A stretch of DNA of 64,000 nucleotides from Conexibacter woesei DSM 14684 (GCF_000025265.1 NC_013739.1:4078001-4142000); one strand, 5' to 3'. Counted from the stretch's first letter, positions 43,218-52,868 are shown. Numbers and translations are program-made. The notes: generated from the sequence alone by a model not told the origin.

Positions 43218-44258
43218 TCAGCTGCCGCCCTCGACGAACGGGATCGAGTCGAACGAGTAGTCGCGGTCTCTCGGGTCGACGTAGTCGGCGATGTTGTCCG
43301 CCGTCCACATCGTAGATCTGACCGTCCTGCTCGGCAGCGTCTCGCCGGCCTTGCCGAGTGCGTCTCTCATCGCGAGCGCCATCGCCCAGCCGGTCGCGAC
43401 CGAGTCGGTGTCCCACGTGCCCGTCAGGCGGCCCTCTCGGACGGCCTGGATCCCGTCCGGGTCGCCGTTGGAGCCGAACACCATGATCCCCTCGCCTCTG
43501 CCGTCGGAGACTCTCTTGCCGGCATTGAGGACCGCTGAGGAGACGCCGAGCGCGGTCTGGTCGTTGTAGTCCCAGAAGGCGTCGACGTCGCCGTGCTTGG
43601 TCAGCAGGTCGTCGGCCAGCTGCGCGGCGGGCGCGGCGGCGTCTCTGACGTTGTCGGCCTGGTCGATGATCTCCAGCCCGGCCGCCTCGGCGGCGTCGCG
43701 GAAGCATCTGACGTTGGCGGTGATCGACGGCGCCGGCGGACCGCCCATCACGATGACCTTGCCTCTCGGGCGGCGCTCGGCGATGAACTCTGCCGTCCGC
43801 TGCCACGGGCCGTCCGGCTCGCAGGTGTTGACCTCCCACCAGACGGTCGACGTCACGCCCGGACCCTCGGAGTTGATGCCGATCACGGGGATCCCGGCCT
43901 CGTTGGCGCGCGTGTAGGCGCCGGCGACGGCGCCCGGGTCGAGCGTCCAGCTCGCGAACGCCGAGATTCTCTCGTTGATCAGCGTGTCGACGTGCGAGAC
44001 CTGGCGGTCGGGCGACAGGTTCGCGTCGACCACTCTGTACGTCCAGCCCTCCGTGTCGGCCGCTCTCTCCAGCCCGAAGCTGACCTGCTGCTGACCGGGC
44101 TGCGAGCCGACCGGCGAGATGTAGGCGATCGACTCGCCGCCGCCGGACCCGCCGCCCGATCCGCCGCTCGTCGTGCTGCCGCCGTCGTCGCTGCTGCCGC
44201 ATGCGGACAGGGCGACGGCCGCGAAGATCGCGGCACCTGCTGCCGTGAGGCGTCTCAT
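43218..44258 (-). CDS. sugar-type ABC substrate-binding lipoprotein (Peripla_BP_4)
   Basis: 346 aa. Lipobox LSAC gives the lipidated Cys at residue 20, then a Gly/Ser linker. GIPVIGINSEG and DVDAFWDYNDQTALGVSSAV are typical of RbsB-like periplasmic-binding domains. It would feed the ribose-type permease and ATPase encoded 5-8 kb upstream in the same operon. ATG 44258 fits the signal peptide; ATG 44282 is also in frame. Twelve of its 23 arginine codons are AGA, very unusual for such GC-rich DNA. A 78-bp gap separates it from the aldehyde dehydrogenase. Confidence 0.88.
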   Translation of the reverse strand: MRRLTAAGAAIFAAVALSACGSSDDGGSTTSGGSGGGSGGGESIAYISPVGSQPGQQQVSFGLERAADTEGWTYRVVDANLSPDRQVSHVDTLINERISAFASWTLDPGAVAGAYTRANEAGIPVIGINSEGPGVTSTVWWEVNTCEPDGPWQRTAEFIAERRPRGKVIVMGGPPAPSITANVRCFRDAAEAAGLEIIDQADNVRDAAAPAAQLADDLLTKHGDVDAFWDYNDQTALGVSSAVLNAGKRVSDGRGEGIMVFGSNGDPDGIQAVREGRLTGTWDTDSVATGWAMALAMRDALGKAGETLPSRTVRSTMWTADNIADYVDPRDRDYSFDSIPFVEGGS

Positions 44259-44336
44259 CTGCGTGTTCCCTACTTTCCTCATAGTCGGCACCGCGCGCGT
44301 GCGCGCACGGCGTTCTCCTCCGCTACCGGGTCCTGC

Positions 44337-45836
44337 CTACGACCGTCCCGACCCCCACAGGTCCGGGCGGGCGCCGTCCAGGCGCATGCTCACGGCCTTC
44401 GGCGCGCTGTACTCGAGCAGCGTCTCGGCGCACAGCTCCCGGCCGTGCCCGCTCTGCTTGATGCCGCCCAACGGCTGGCCCGGGCCGACCTGGAACCAGG
44501 TGTTGACCCAGACCGTCCCCGCCTCCAGCTCATCCGCGAAGCGGTGGGCGCGACCGAGGTCGCGGGTCCACACGCCGGCGGCGAGCCCGAACTCGCTGTC
44601 GTTCGCGCGCGCGATCACGTCGCGCTCCTCGCGCCACGTCTGTGCGACGACGACCGGTCCGAAGATCTCCTCGCGCGCGGCCGTCGTCGACCCGTCCGGG
44701 TCGTCGACGAGCGCCGGCTCGACGTAGTAGCCGTCCGAGAGCGCGCCCGGCAGCTCGCGCCGCGAGCCGCCGGCCAGCACGCGGGCGCCCTCCGCGCGCG
44801 CCTGCTCGACGTAGCCGAGCACGCGGTCGCGGTGCGCGGCGGAGACGAGCGGGCCGACCTGCGTGCCGGCGTCGAGCGCGTCGCCGATCCGCACGCCGGC
44901 GATCGCCGCGCGCATCCGTTCGAGGAATTCGGGGCGCACGTCCTCGTGCACGAACAGCCGCGACGCCGCGAAGCAGACCTCGCCGTTCTGGCTGAGGATC
45001 CCGCTCAGCGCGTCGTGGACGGCGGCGTCGAGATCGGCGTCCGGGCAGATCACGAACGCGCTCTTGCCGCCCAGCTCGAGGATCGTCGGCGTCAGCGTCT
45101 CGGCGGTCGCGCGGACGATGTGGCGCGCGGTCGGGACGCCGCCGGTGAACGAGATCTTCGCGATCCCAGGATGCGCGACGAGCGCCGCGCCGGCCCCGGG
45201 GCCGCTGCCCGTCAGCACGTTGAGGACGCCGGGCGGGAGCAGGCCGGCGGTGCGGCGCGCCAGCTCGACGACGCTCGGCGCCGCGAACTCCGACGGCTTC
45301 AGCACGACCGTGTTGCCGGTCGCCAGCGCAGGACCCAGTTTCAGCGCGGCGGAGATCAACGGCGAGTTCCACGGGATCAGCGCCGCGATCACGCCGAGCG
45401 GCTCGCGCACGGTGAAGACGTGGCTGAGCGGGTCGCCGGTCGGGATCGTCTCGCCGTGCAGGCCGCGCACGAGGCCGGCGTAGTAGCGCAGCACGGCGGC
45501 GGAGAAAGGGACGTCGGCGGCGAGCGCCTCGCGGATCGGGCGGCCGTTCTCGGTCGCCAGCAGCGCCGGCCAGTCGGGCGTCGCCTCGATCGCGTCGGCG
45601 AGCGCCAGCAGCACCTGCTGGCGCGTCGCAGGCGACGAGCGCCGCCAGCCGGAGAAGGCGCCGGAGGCCGCCCGCACGGCGAGGTCGGCCTGCGCGGCCG
45701 ACGCCTCCGCGACGGTCGCCCACTGCGCGCCGGTCGACGGGTTCAGCGCGGCGAAGTCGCCGTCGCCCGGCAGCTCCTCTCCGCCGATGAAGAGACCGTA
45801 TGGCGCCTCCGGCGCGTACGGCGCGACGGCGCTCAC
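44337..45836 (-). CDS. aldehyde dehydrogenase, copy 1
   Basis: 499 aa NAD(P)-dependent aldehyde dehydrogenase. The catalytic C288 lies in NGEVCFAASR and the general base E254 in LELGGKS; IPWNSPL near 155 and the C-terminal NTWFQVGPGQPLGGIKQSG loop are normal. It oxidises an aldehyde to the acid. Start GTG 45836 overlaps the GMC oxidase stop (GTGA). It is about half identical by eye to copy 2 at 47803-49308. The two flank the GMC oxidase, whose aldehyde product they could take. Confidence 0.94.
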   Translation of the reverse strand: MSAVAPYAPEAPYGLFIGGEELPGDGDFAALNPSTGAQWATVAEASAAQADLAVRAASGAFSGWRRSSPATRQQVLLALADAIEATPDWPALLATENGRPIREALAADVPFSAAVLRYYAGLVRGLHGETIPTGDPLSHVFTVREPLGVIAALIPWNSPLISAALKLGPALATGNTVVLKPSEFAAPSVVELARRTAGLLPPGVLNVLTGSGPGAGAALVAHPGIAKISFTGGVPTARHIVRATAETLTPTILELGGKSAFVICPDADLDAAVHDALSGILSQNGEVCFAASRLFVHEDVRPEFLERMRAAIAGVRIGDALDAGTQVGPLVSAAHRDRVLGYVEQARAEGARVLAGGSRRELPGALSDGYYVEPALVDDPDGSTTAAREEIFGPVVVAQTWREERDVIARANDSEFGLAAGVWTRDLGRAHRFADELEAGTVWVNTWFQVGPGQPLGGIKQSGHGRELCAETLLEYSAPKAVSMRLDGARPDLWGSGRS

Positions 45837-47806
45837 GCGTCCGCCTCCAGCATCCGCACGGCGGTCCGCTCGGCGAGCGCCATGATCGTGATCATCGGGT
45901 TGACGCCGGGCGCGGTCGGCAGCGCGGCTGCGTCGCCGATCCAGACGCCGCGGACGTCGTGCAGCTCCCCGCTGCCGTCGGCGACCGACGTCGTCGGGTC
46001 GGCGCCCATCCGGCACGAGCCCATCTGGTGCGCGGAGAAGGCGGTGAAGTCCTCCGCCGGGGTCGCGCGCAGCGCGTCGAGGAAGGCGCCGAAGTCCTCG
46101 CCCTCGCGCCAGCGCCGCTCGTGCCAGTGGAACGTGAAGACCTCGCGCGCACCGGCCGCGCGGTGGATCCGCGCCAGCTCGACGTGCGCGCGCACCGCGA
46201 CGGCGTGGTCGACCGCGTCCGCCAGCGACCAGCGCACGAGCGCCTCGCCGTCGCCGTCGAGCACGACGCGGCCGCTGCCGTGGTCGTGCGAGACGCCGTG
46301 CCAGGCGGCGACGCGGCCGAGCTTCAGCACCTGCTCGCGGTGAGCGGCGCCGTCGCGGAACGGCGACTGGCCGGCCCAGAAGCCGGGGCTGAGGCCGAGC
46401 GTCTCGCAGAGGAACCCGACGCCGCGCTCGACGTGCGTGAAGTCGAACGACGCCGCCGACTGGATCTGCCCGCTCCAGCCGCGGATCGGCTGCTCGTAGA
46501 CGCCGCCGACCATCCATGCGGGATGGACGCGCAGGTGCTCGCCGGCGGCCGGGCCGCCGATGCCCGAGCGCAGCAGCAGCGCGGGCGACTCGATCCCGCC
46601 GGCCGCGACGACGACGGCCGGGGCGTCGACGCGCAGGCGCGTGACACCGCCGTCGTCGCTGCGCACGACCGCCTCGACACCGGTCGCGCGGCCGTCCTGC
46701 GCGAGCACGCGCTCGACGCGGCAGCCGACGACGAAGCGCGCGCCGGCCTCCGCCGCATCGCGCAGGTAGTTCTTCTGCGTCGAGCGCTTGCAGCCCTGCT
46801 GGCAGCCGCTGTTGCAATAGCCGCAGAACCTCGCGTCGTCGTCGCGCGAGGCGTTGCGCGGCAGCGGCTCGTGGCCGTGGTCCAGCTCGCTGAGGCCGGC
46901 GATCATCCGCTGCGAGCTGAGGTTGTGGACGGTCGCCTCGGTGTTGACCTCCAGCGCGTCCCAGACGCGCTGCTGCCAGCCGTCCCAGTCGTCGCCGTCG
47001 AGCCCGTCGAGCCCCAGCTCGGTCCAGCTCTCGCGGATCTCGCGCGGCGTTCTGAGGCAGACCATCGAGTTGATCACCGTTCCGCCGCCGAGCGCCGATC
47101 CGGCCAGCAGGCCCAGCTCGCCGTGCTCGGACCAGACCAGCCCGCCGCCGAGGTACATCTCCCCCGCGACCGATTCGAGCTGCTGGAAGTCCGCCTCGTT
47201 GCGGTACGGACCGGCCTCCAGCACGAGCACCGACCTGCCGGCCTGCGCGAGCCGCGCGGCGATCACGGAGCCGCCGGCGCCCGAGCCGACGATCACGACG
47301 TCGGCGGTCAGCGTCGCCTCCGCCCCGCGGACCTCGGTCAGCGGCAGCGTCTTGGGCGCCTGCTGCGGCGTCGGCGGCGCGCTGATCGGGCCGTCGAAGC
47401 CGATCGCGTCCCAGACCGCGTTGCGGCCGTCCTCGCCGAGCAGGCCGAACAGCAGGCCGAACGTCATCGTCTTGAGCTGCTTGACGGCGAAGCGGCCGTC
47501 GGGGACGCGGTCGCCCAGCTCCCGCAGGCGCGCGGTGCGCCGCTCCAGCGACGCGTCCGCGAACCGCTCCTGCACCAGCTCGTCGAGCAGCGCGAGCAGG
47601 TTCGCGCGCGGCGCCGCCGGCAGCCCGGGGATCGCGGCGGCGACGTGCGCGGGGATCCCGCGCTCGCGCGCGCCGAGGCGCAGCAGGTCGCCGGCCGGGC
47701 CGGGCTCGCTCGTCGCGATCGCCGGCAGGAGCGTGTCGCAGGCGGCGTCGAGCGCCTCCAGGCGCTCCGCGGTCAGCGGGCCGCCGGTCACCGCCGTCGT
47801 GCTCAT
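45833..47806 (-). CDS. GMC-type alcohol oxidoreductase with N-terminal extension
   Basis: 657 aa. An N-terminal region (about 10-130, LTAERLEALDAACDTLLPAI) resembles gluconate-2-dehydrogenase subunit 3. The FAD-binding GMC core follows with VIVGSGAGGSVIAARLA near 168-184, AGSALGGGTVINSMVC near 235 and the ending HQMGSCRMG and VNPMITIMALAERTA. A Cys-rich stretch (CGYCNSGCQQGCKRS near 325-340) is like that of fatty-alcohol oxidases. It should oxidise a primary alcohol to an aldehyde. The ATG overlaps the copy 2 ALDH stop and the 3' end overlaps copy 1. Confidence 0.9.
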   Translation of the reverse strand: MSTTAVTGGPLTAERLEALDAACDTLLPAIATSEPGPAGDLLRLGARERGIPAHVAAAIPGLPAAPRANLLALLDELVQERFADASLERRTARLRELGDRVPDGRFAVKQLKTMTFGLLFGLLGEDGRNAVWDAIGFDGPISAPPTPQQAPKTLPLTEVRGAEATLTADVVIVGSGAGGSVIAARLAQAGRSVLVLEAGPYRNEADFQQLESVAGEMYLGGGLVWSEHGELGLLAGSALGGGTVINSMVCLRTPREIRESWTELGLDGLDGDDWDGWQQRVWDALEVNTEATVHNLSSQRMIAGLSELDHGHEPLPRNASRDDDARFCGYCNSGCQQGCKRSTQKNYLRDAAEAGARFVVGCRVERVLAQDGRATGVEAVVRSDDGGVTRLRVDAPAVVVAAGGIESPALLLRSGIGGPAAGEHLRVHPAWMVGGVYEQPIRGWSGQIQSAASFDFTHVERGVGFLCETLGLSPGFWAGQSPFRDGAAHREQVLKLGRVAAWHGVSHDHGSGRVVLDGDGEALVRWSLADAVDHAVAVRAHVELARIHRAAGAREVFTFHWHERRWREGEDFGAFLDALRATPAEDFTAFSAHQMGSCRMGADPTTSVADGSGELHDVRGVWIGDAAALPTAPGVNPMITIMALAERTAVRMLEADA

Positions 47807-49308
47807 CTCTCTCCCCACAGCTGCGGTCGCGCGCTGCCCAGGTCGACGTTGACGACCTTCGGCGCGCTGTACTCGTGCAACGTCTCGGCGCTCAGCTCGC
47901 GGCCGAAGCCGCTGTCCTTGACGCCGCCCATCGGCACGCCGACGGGCAGGTCGAACCACGTGTTGACCCAGACGATCCCGGCCTCCAGCTCGCGCGCCAT
48001 GCGGTGGGCGCGGGCGAGGTCGCGCGTCCACACGCCGGCCGCGAGCCCGTAGCGCGTCGCGTTCGCGCGGGCGAGCGCCTCGGCGTCGTCGTCGAAGCGC
48101 TCCAACACCGTCACCGGTCCGAAGAACTCCTCGCGCGAGGCGCTCGTGGAGCCGGCCGGGTCGGCCAGCAGCGTCGGCGCGAGGAAGAAGCCGCCGTCGA
48201 GCGGCGCGTCCAGCGCGGGCACGTCGCCGCCGACGACGACGGCCGCGCCCTCCTCCCGCGCCGCTGCGATCGCGGCCGCGACGCGATCGCGCTGCGGCGC
48301 GGAGACGAGCGGGCCGAACTGCGTCGCCGGATCGAGCGCGTCGCCGATCCGGATCGAGCGCGCGAGCGCGGCGAAGCGCTCGGCGAACTCGTCGTGGACG
48401 TCGCGGTGGACGAGCAGCCGCGAGGCGGCGACGCAGACCTCGCCGTTCGCCATGTAGATGCCGGTGACCGCGTCGGCGACGGCGGCGTCGAGGTCGGCGT
48501 CGGCGCAGACGACCATCGCGCCCTTGCCGCCCAGCTCCATGATCGCCGGCGTCAGCGCGGCGCCCGCCGCGGCCATGATCTTGCGCGCGGTCGGCGTGCC
48601 GCCGGTGAAGGTGACCTTCGCGACGTCCGCGTGCGCGACGAGCGCGGCGCCGACGCTCGGGCCATAGCCCGTCACGACGTTGACGACGCCGGGCGGCAGG
48701 ATCCCCTGCGCGAGGCGGGCGAACTCCAGCACCGACGCCGAGGCGAACTCGGACGGCTTCAGCACGACGGTGTTGCCGGCCGCCAGCGCCGGGCCGAGCT
48801 TGTTCGCGAGCGTGATCAGCGGCGAGTTCCAGGGGATCAGCGCGGCGATCACGCCGAGCGGCTCGCGCACCGTGTAGACGAGGCTGTCGGGCTTCTCGAG
48901 CGGGATCTGGTCGCCGCGCAGGTCGCGCAGGACGCCGGAGAAGTAGCGCAGGATCGCGGCGCAGGTCGGCACGTCGGCGGCCGACGCCTCGCGGATCGGG
49001 CGGCCGTTCTCGGTCGCCAGCAGCCGCGCCCAGCGCTCCGGCTCGGCCTCGACCGCGTCCGCCAGGCGCCACAGCAGCGTCTGCCGCGTCGCGGGCGTGA
49101 CGCGGCGCCAGCTCGCGAACGCACCGCGCGCGGCCGCGACCGCACGGTCGACGTCGCCGCTCGACGCCTGCGGTACCTCCGCCCAGGCGGTGCCGACGCT
49201 CGGGTCGATCGCCTCGAACACGTCGCCGGCCGCGACCTCCTCGCCGCCGATGTGGAGGCCGTAGGGGCCGCTGGGGACGAACGCCTCGCGCATCGTCGCG
49301 GCGCTCAT
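47803..49308 (-). CDS. aldehyde dehydrogenase, copy 2
   Basis: 501 aa. Catalytic C292 in NGEVCVAASR, general base E258 in MELGGKG, IPWNSPLITLANKLGPALAAGNT near 160-182, and the C-terminal NTWFDLPVGVPMGGVKDSG. It oxidises an aldehyde with NAD(P). ATG 49308 overlaps the permease stop; ATG 49293 is an alternative. Differences from copy 1 are spread along the protein, so this is an old duplication with probable substrate divergence. Confidence 0.94.
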   Translation of the reverse strand: MSAATMREAFVPSGPYGLHIGGEEVAAGDVFEAIDPSVGTAWAEVPQASSGDVDRAVAAARGAFASWRRVTPATRQTLLWRLADAVEAEPERWARLLATENGRPIREASAADVPTCAAILRYFSGVLRDLRGDQIPLEKPDSLVYTVREPLGVIAALIPWNSPLITLANKLGPALAAGNTVVLKPSEFASASVLEFARLAQGILPPGVVNVVTGYGPSVGAALVAHADVAKVTFTGGTPTARKIMAAAGAALTPAIMELGGKGAMVVCADADLDAAVADAVTGIYMANGEVCVAASRLLVHRDVHDEFAERFAALARSIRIGDALDPATQFGPLVSAPQRDRVAAAIAAAREEGAAVVVGGDVPALDAPLDGGFFLAPTLLADPAGSTSASREEFFGPVTVLERFDDDAEALARANATRYGLAAGVWTRDLARAHRMARELEAGIVWVNTWFDLPVGVPMGGVKDSGFGRELSAETLHEYSAPKVVNVDLGSARPQLWGER

Positions 49309-50435
49309 GCGAGCGGTCCCGCGGCCGGCGCCGGCGCAGCCGGCGGGCTCTCGGGCGGCGGCCCGCCGCGCCGCAGCCGCGGCAGGCGGCCGCGTCTGCG
49401 CAGCACCTCCAGGCCGACGGCGCCGATCAGGATCAGGCCGCTGACCATCCCCTGCCAGAAGGTGTTGACACCGGACAGCGTCAGGCCGTTCTGCACGACG
49501 CCGAGGAAGAGGACGCCGATCATCGTGCCGAAGACGCCGCCCTCGCCGCCGGTGTAGGCGGTGCCGCCGATCAGCACGGCGGTGATGACGGTCAGCAGCA
49601 GCGTCGGGTCGGATTCGGGCGAGGCGCCGGTGAGGCGGCCGACCTGCACGATCGAGGCGATCCCGGCCGTCAGGCCGGCGATGCCGTAGACGGCGAGCAG
49701 GATCGCGCCGACGTTGATGCCGTTCAGGCGCGCGGCCTCGGGGTTGGAGCCGACGGCGAACAGCGCGCGGCCGAAGCGCGTGTAGCGCAGCACGCCGCCG
49801 GCGATCAGCAGCAACGCGACGTCGAACAGCAGCAGCAGCGGGACGCCCGCGATCTCGTCGTTGACGAACGTTCTGATCGGGCTGAAGCCGGACAGGCCGA
49901 AGACCGAGATCGTCGCGCCGTCGTTGACGACGAGCGCGAAGCTCTGGTAGATCGACAGGCCGCCGAGCGTGACGACGAGGAAGGAGATCTTCAGCCAGCT
50001 GATCGTCGCGCCCATCAGCAGGCCGAGGCCGAGGCCGAACAGCAGCGTCACGACGATCGCGGGGACGGTCGCCCAGCCGGCTCTCAGCGTCAGGCCGAGG
50101 ATCATCGCGCTGGCGGCCGTGGCGGACGCGACCGACAGGTCGATGCCGGCGGAGATGATCACGAACGTCGCGCCGAGCGCGAGCACGAACATGACGCTGT
50201 TCGCCTTGACGATGTTCATCAGGTTGTCCCACGTGCCGAACACCGGCTCGGTGATCGCGAGGTAGACGCAGACCACCAGCAGGGCGGCGAGCACGCCGCT
50301 GTAGCGGCCGGGCGAGATGCGCCGCAGCCAGGCCGCGCCGCCTGCGCGCGCGGCTGGGGCGGCGACGGCCGCCGGGCGCGCGTCGGTGGTGGGCTGGTCG
50401 GTGCTCATCGCGGTCTCTCCGTTCTCGACGGTCAT
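49305..50435 (-). CDS. ribose-type ABC transporter permease
   Basis: 376 aa, about ten membrane segments. GATFVIISAGIDLSVASATA near 90-108 and GSNPEAARLNGINV near 232 are hallmarks of RbsC/XylH-type permeases. The N-terminal 35 residues are polar and Ala-rich and the C-terminus is a Pro/Ala tail. ATG 50435 overlaps the ATPase stop (ATGA); ATG 50408, preceded by GGAGAG, is a good alternative. It forms the uptake channel for the solute bound by the lipoprotein at 43218-44258. Confidence 0.93.
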   Translation of the reverse strand: MTVENGETAMSTDQPTTDARPAAVAAPAARAGGAAWLRRISPGRYSGVLAALLVVCVYLAITEPVFGTWDNLMNIVKANSVMFVLALGATFVIISAGIDLSVASATAASAMILGLTLRAGWATVPAIVVTLLFGLGLGLLMGATISWLKISFLVVTLGGLSIYQSFALVVNDGATISVFGLSGFSPIRTFVNDEIAGVPLLLLFDVALLLIAGGVLRYTRFGRALFAVGSNPEAARLNGINVGAILLAVYGIAGLTAGIASIVQVGRLTGASPESDPTLLLTVITAVLIGGTAYTGGEGGVFGTMIGVLFLGVVQNGLTLSGVNTFWQGMVSGLILIGAVGLEVLRRRGRLPRLRRGGPPPESPPAAPAPAAGPLA

Positions 50436-51961
50436 GCGGCCTGCTGCTCCAGTGGTGCGCCGGAGACCGCGACGTGCGCGATCACCTCCTCCTCCAGCCC
50501 CTCCGCGTCGAACTCGGCGCGGACCTCGCCGCCGAAGAAGACGAGGATGCGGTCGGCGATGCCGAGCAGCTCGGGCAGCTCGGAGGAGACGACGAGCACG
50601 CCTGCTCCGGCGTCGGTCGCCTCCTGCATCAGCCGGTAGACCTCCGTCTTGGCGCCGACGTCGATGCCGCGCGTCGGCTCGCCGAGCACGAGCACGTCGA
50701 GGCCGAGCGCGAAGACGCGGCCGAGCACGACCTTCTGCTGGTTGCCGCCCGACAGGGTCGTGATCAGCTGCTGCGCGGACGTCGTCACGACGCCGTAGCG
50801 CTCGATCGCGTCGCGCACGCGTCTGCGCTCGCCGCGCACGTCGAGCACGCCGCGGCGCGACAGGTCGCCCCACGCGATCGAGAAGTTCTCCGCGACCGAG
50901 CGCGTCGGCAGCAGCGCGGCGCGCTTGCGGTCGTCGGGGACGAAGCCGATCCCGCCCGCGAGCGCCGAGCGCGGATCGCGCACGGACACCTCGCGGCCGG
51001 CGACGCGGACGCTCCCGCTGGACGGGATCGCGCCGCCGAGCGCCTGCGCCAGCTCGCCCTTGCCGGAGCCGACGAGGCCGGCGACGCCGAGGATCTCGCC
51101 GCGCCGCAGTTGGAACGAGGTCGGTCTCAGCTTGCCGTCGGGGGTCGCGACGCCGTCCAGCTCCAGCACGACATCGCCGCGGGCGATCCGGCGCTTGCCG
51201 TAGTAGTCGCCCAGCTCGCGGCCGACCATCAGCCGCACGAGCTGCGGCTCGGGCGTCGCCGGCAGCGGCACGCTGTCGACGAGCCTGCCGTCGCGCAGCA
51301 CGGTCGCGACCGAGGCGACGGCGTACAGCTCGGGCATGCGGTGGGAGATCGTCAGCACGGCGACGCCCTCGTCGCGGCGCTGCCTGACCAGCTCCAGCAG
51401 CCGCGCGGTGGCCGACTCCGACAGCGAGCTGGTCGCCTCGTCGAGGATCAGCAGCCGTGCGTCGGACGACATCGCGCGGGCGATCTCGACCTCCTGCTGC
51501 AGCTCGACGCTCAGCTCGCCGACGAGCCGGCGGGTGTCGACGTGCACCTCCAGGCGGTCGAGCACGGCGCGCGCGTGGCGGTGCACGGCGCGCCAGTCGA
51601 CGAGGCCGAGGCGGGTGCGCGGCAGGCGGCCGAGGTAGACGTTCTCGGCGACCGACAGCGTCGGCGCGAGCGTCAGCTCCTGGCTGATCAGCACGACGCC
51701 GCGGCGCAGCGCCGCCGCCGGGCTGGCGATCGTGCACTGGACGCCGTCCAGCTCGATCGTGCCGGCGTCCGGCTGCGCGACGCCCGCGACGATCTTCGCC
51801 AGCGTCGACTTGCCGGAGCCGTTCTCGCCGGTCAGCGCGTGCACCTCGCCGCGCGCGATCGTCAGGTCGACGCCCGCGAGCGCCTGGACGCCCGGGAACG
51901 ACTTGTCGATCCCGCGCAGGCGCACGAGCGGCGCGTCGCCGTCGCGTTCGCCGTCGCTCAT
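50432..51961 (-). CDS. ribose-type ABC transporter ATPase, two nucleotide-binding domains
   Basis: 509 aa with tandem ABC domains. Domain 1 has Walker A GENGSGKST near 41-49 and Walker B LLILDEATSSLSES near 172; domain 2 has the degenerate Walker A GLVGSGKGE near 292 and signature LSGGNQQK near 404, as in RbsA/MglA. ATG 51961 follows GGAGGAGC. It is the first gene of the 13.7-kb operon. The promoter region holds the palindromic element also found before the Mo-hydroxylase operon. Confidence 0.95.
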   Translation of the reverse strand: MSDGERDGDAPLVRLRGIDKSFPGVQALAGVDLTIARGEVHALTGENGSGKSTLAKIVAGVAQPDAGTIELDGVQCTIASPAAALRRGVVLISQELTLAPTLSVAENVYLGRLPRTRLGLVDWRAVHRHARAVLDRLEVHVDTRRLVGELSVELQQEVEIARAMSSDARLLILDEATSSLSESATARLLELVRQRRDEGVAVLTISHRMPELYAVASVATVLRDGRLVDSVPLPATPEPQLVRLMVGRELGDYYGKRRIARGDVVLELDGVATPDGKLRPTSFQLRRGEILGVAGLVGSGKGELAQALGGAIPSSGSVRVAGREVSVRDPRSALAGGIGFVPDDRKRAALLPTRSVAENFSIAWGDLSRRGVLDVRGERRRVRDAIERYGVVTTSAQQLITTLSGGNQQKVVLGRVFALGLDVLVLGEPTRGIDVGAKTEVYRLMQEATDAGAGVLVVSSELPELLGIADRILVFFGGEVRAEFDAEGLEEEVIAHVAVSGAPLEQQAA

Positions 51962-52053
51962 CGTGCTCCTCCGCTGCGCTCGCTGGGGCGCACCACGTTC
52001 AACTGCACTGCCGCCACTCCTTGGGGGAATCGGTCCTGTGCTCCTCGCCGCGC

Positions 52054-52082
52054 AAGCTCCCATATCTTTGATCAAAAGTCAA
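52054..52082 (-). promoter_or_regulatory. candidate promoter of the ABC/ALDH operon with palindromic operator
   Basis: On the minus strand TTGACT (52077-52082) is followed by the palindrome TTTGATCAAA and, after a 17-bp spacer, a weak -10-like GAGCTT (52054-52059). The 16-mer CTTTGATCAAAAGTCA (plus strand, 52066-52081) differs at one base from 32816-32831. The divergent gene at 52136 may share it. Confidence 0.5.
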
Positions 52083-52135
52083 TGGATGTGCGATGATCCC
52101 CTCCGTCGCTTGGACCGCGGAGAGAGGAAGGCGTC

Positions 52136-52813
52136 ATGCCGGACCAGCCGTACCACCAGGGATCGCGTGCGTTGCAGGACCGCTTCGACACGCGGCGCCT
52201 CGCCGATCGCGGCGCGGAGCTGATGTTCGTCGACGAGCCGCGCATCGGCCCGCGCGAGCGCGCCTTCATCGAGCGGATGGACATGGTCTTCGTCGGCACG
52301 GCCGACGCGGACGGCGTGCCCCACTGCTCGTACAAGGGCGGCGAGCCCGGCTTCGTGCGGGTGCTCGACGAGCGCACGCTCGTGCTGCCCAACTACGACG
52401 GCAACGGCTTCTACGACTCGTGGGGCAACGTCGCCGTCAACCCGCAGATCGACCTGCTCTTCATCGACTTCGCTGCCGCGTCGCCATGGCGCCTGCGCGT
52501 GAAGGGGACCGCCGCGATCGAGTTCGACGGCGAGCTGCTCGCCGGCTACCACGAGGCGCAGTTCGTCGTGCGCATCACGCCGACGCGGATCTACCGCGTC
52601 TGCCCCCGCTACGTCCACCAGATGACGCTCGTCAGACGGTCGCGCTTCGTGCCGGCCGTCGAGCGCCCGACGCCCGTCGCGCAGTGGAAGCTCGACGGTG
52701 CGGAGGTGCCGCCTGACGTGCTCGCGCGCGAGGACCCCTCGCGCGCCGAGTCCGAGCGCCTGCGCGGCGGCGGCGCGCCGCAGCCGCCGACGCACGGGCC
52801 GTTCCCCGACTGA
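52136..52813 (+). CDS. pyridoxamine 5'-phosphate oxidase-like flavin protein
   Basis: 225 aa. The split-barrel flavin fold is indicated by FIERMDMVFVGTADADGVPHCSYKGG near 42-68 and YDGNGFYDSWGNVAVNPQIDLLFID near 86-110, the usual FMN contacts and dimer strand. Members reduce or oxidise varied substrates with FMN or F420. ATG 52136 follows GAGAGGAAGG. It is divergent from the ABC/ALDH operon and 55 bp ahead of a nitrilase gene, with which it is probably co-transcribed. The last 30 residues are Pro/Gly-rich and probably disordered. Confidence 0.82.
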   Translation: MPDQPYHQGSRALQDRFDTRRLADRGAELMFVDEPRIGPRERAFIERMDMVFVGTADADGVPHCSYKGGEPGFVRVLDERTLVLPNYDGNGFYDSWGNVAVNPQIDLLFIDFAAASPWRLRVKGTAAIEFDGELLAGYHEAQFVVRITPTRIYRVCPRYVHQMTLVRRSRFVPAVERPTPVAQWKLDGAEVPPDVLAREDPSRAESERLRGGGAPQPPTHGPFPD

Positions 52814-52868
52814 CCGCGCCGCCTCCCGTTTCCGCCCCGATCCCGATCACAGCCCCAAGGAGCAGTGC

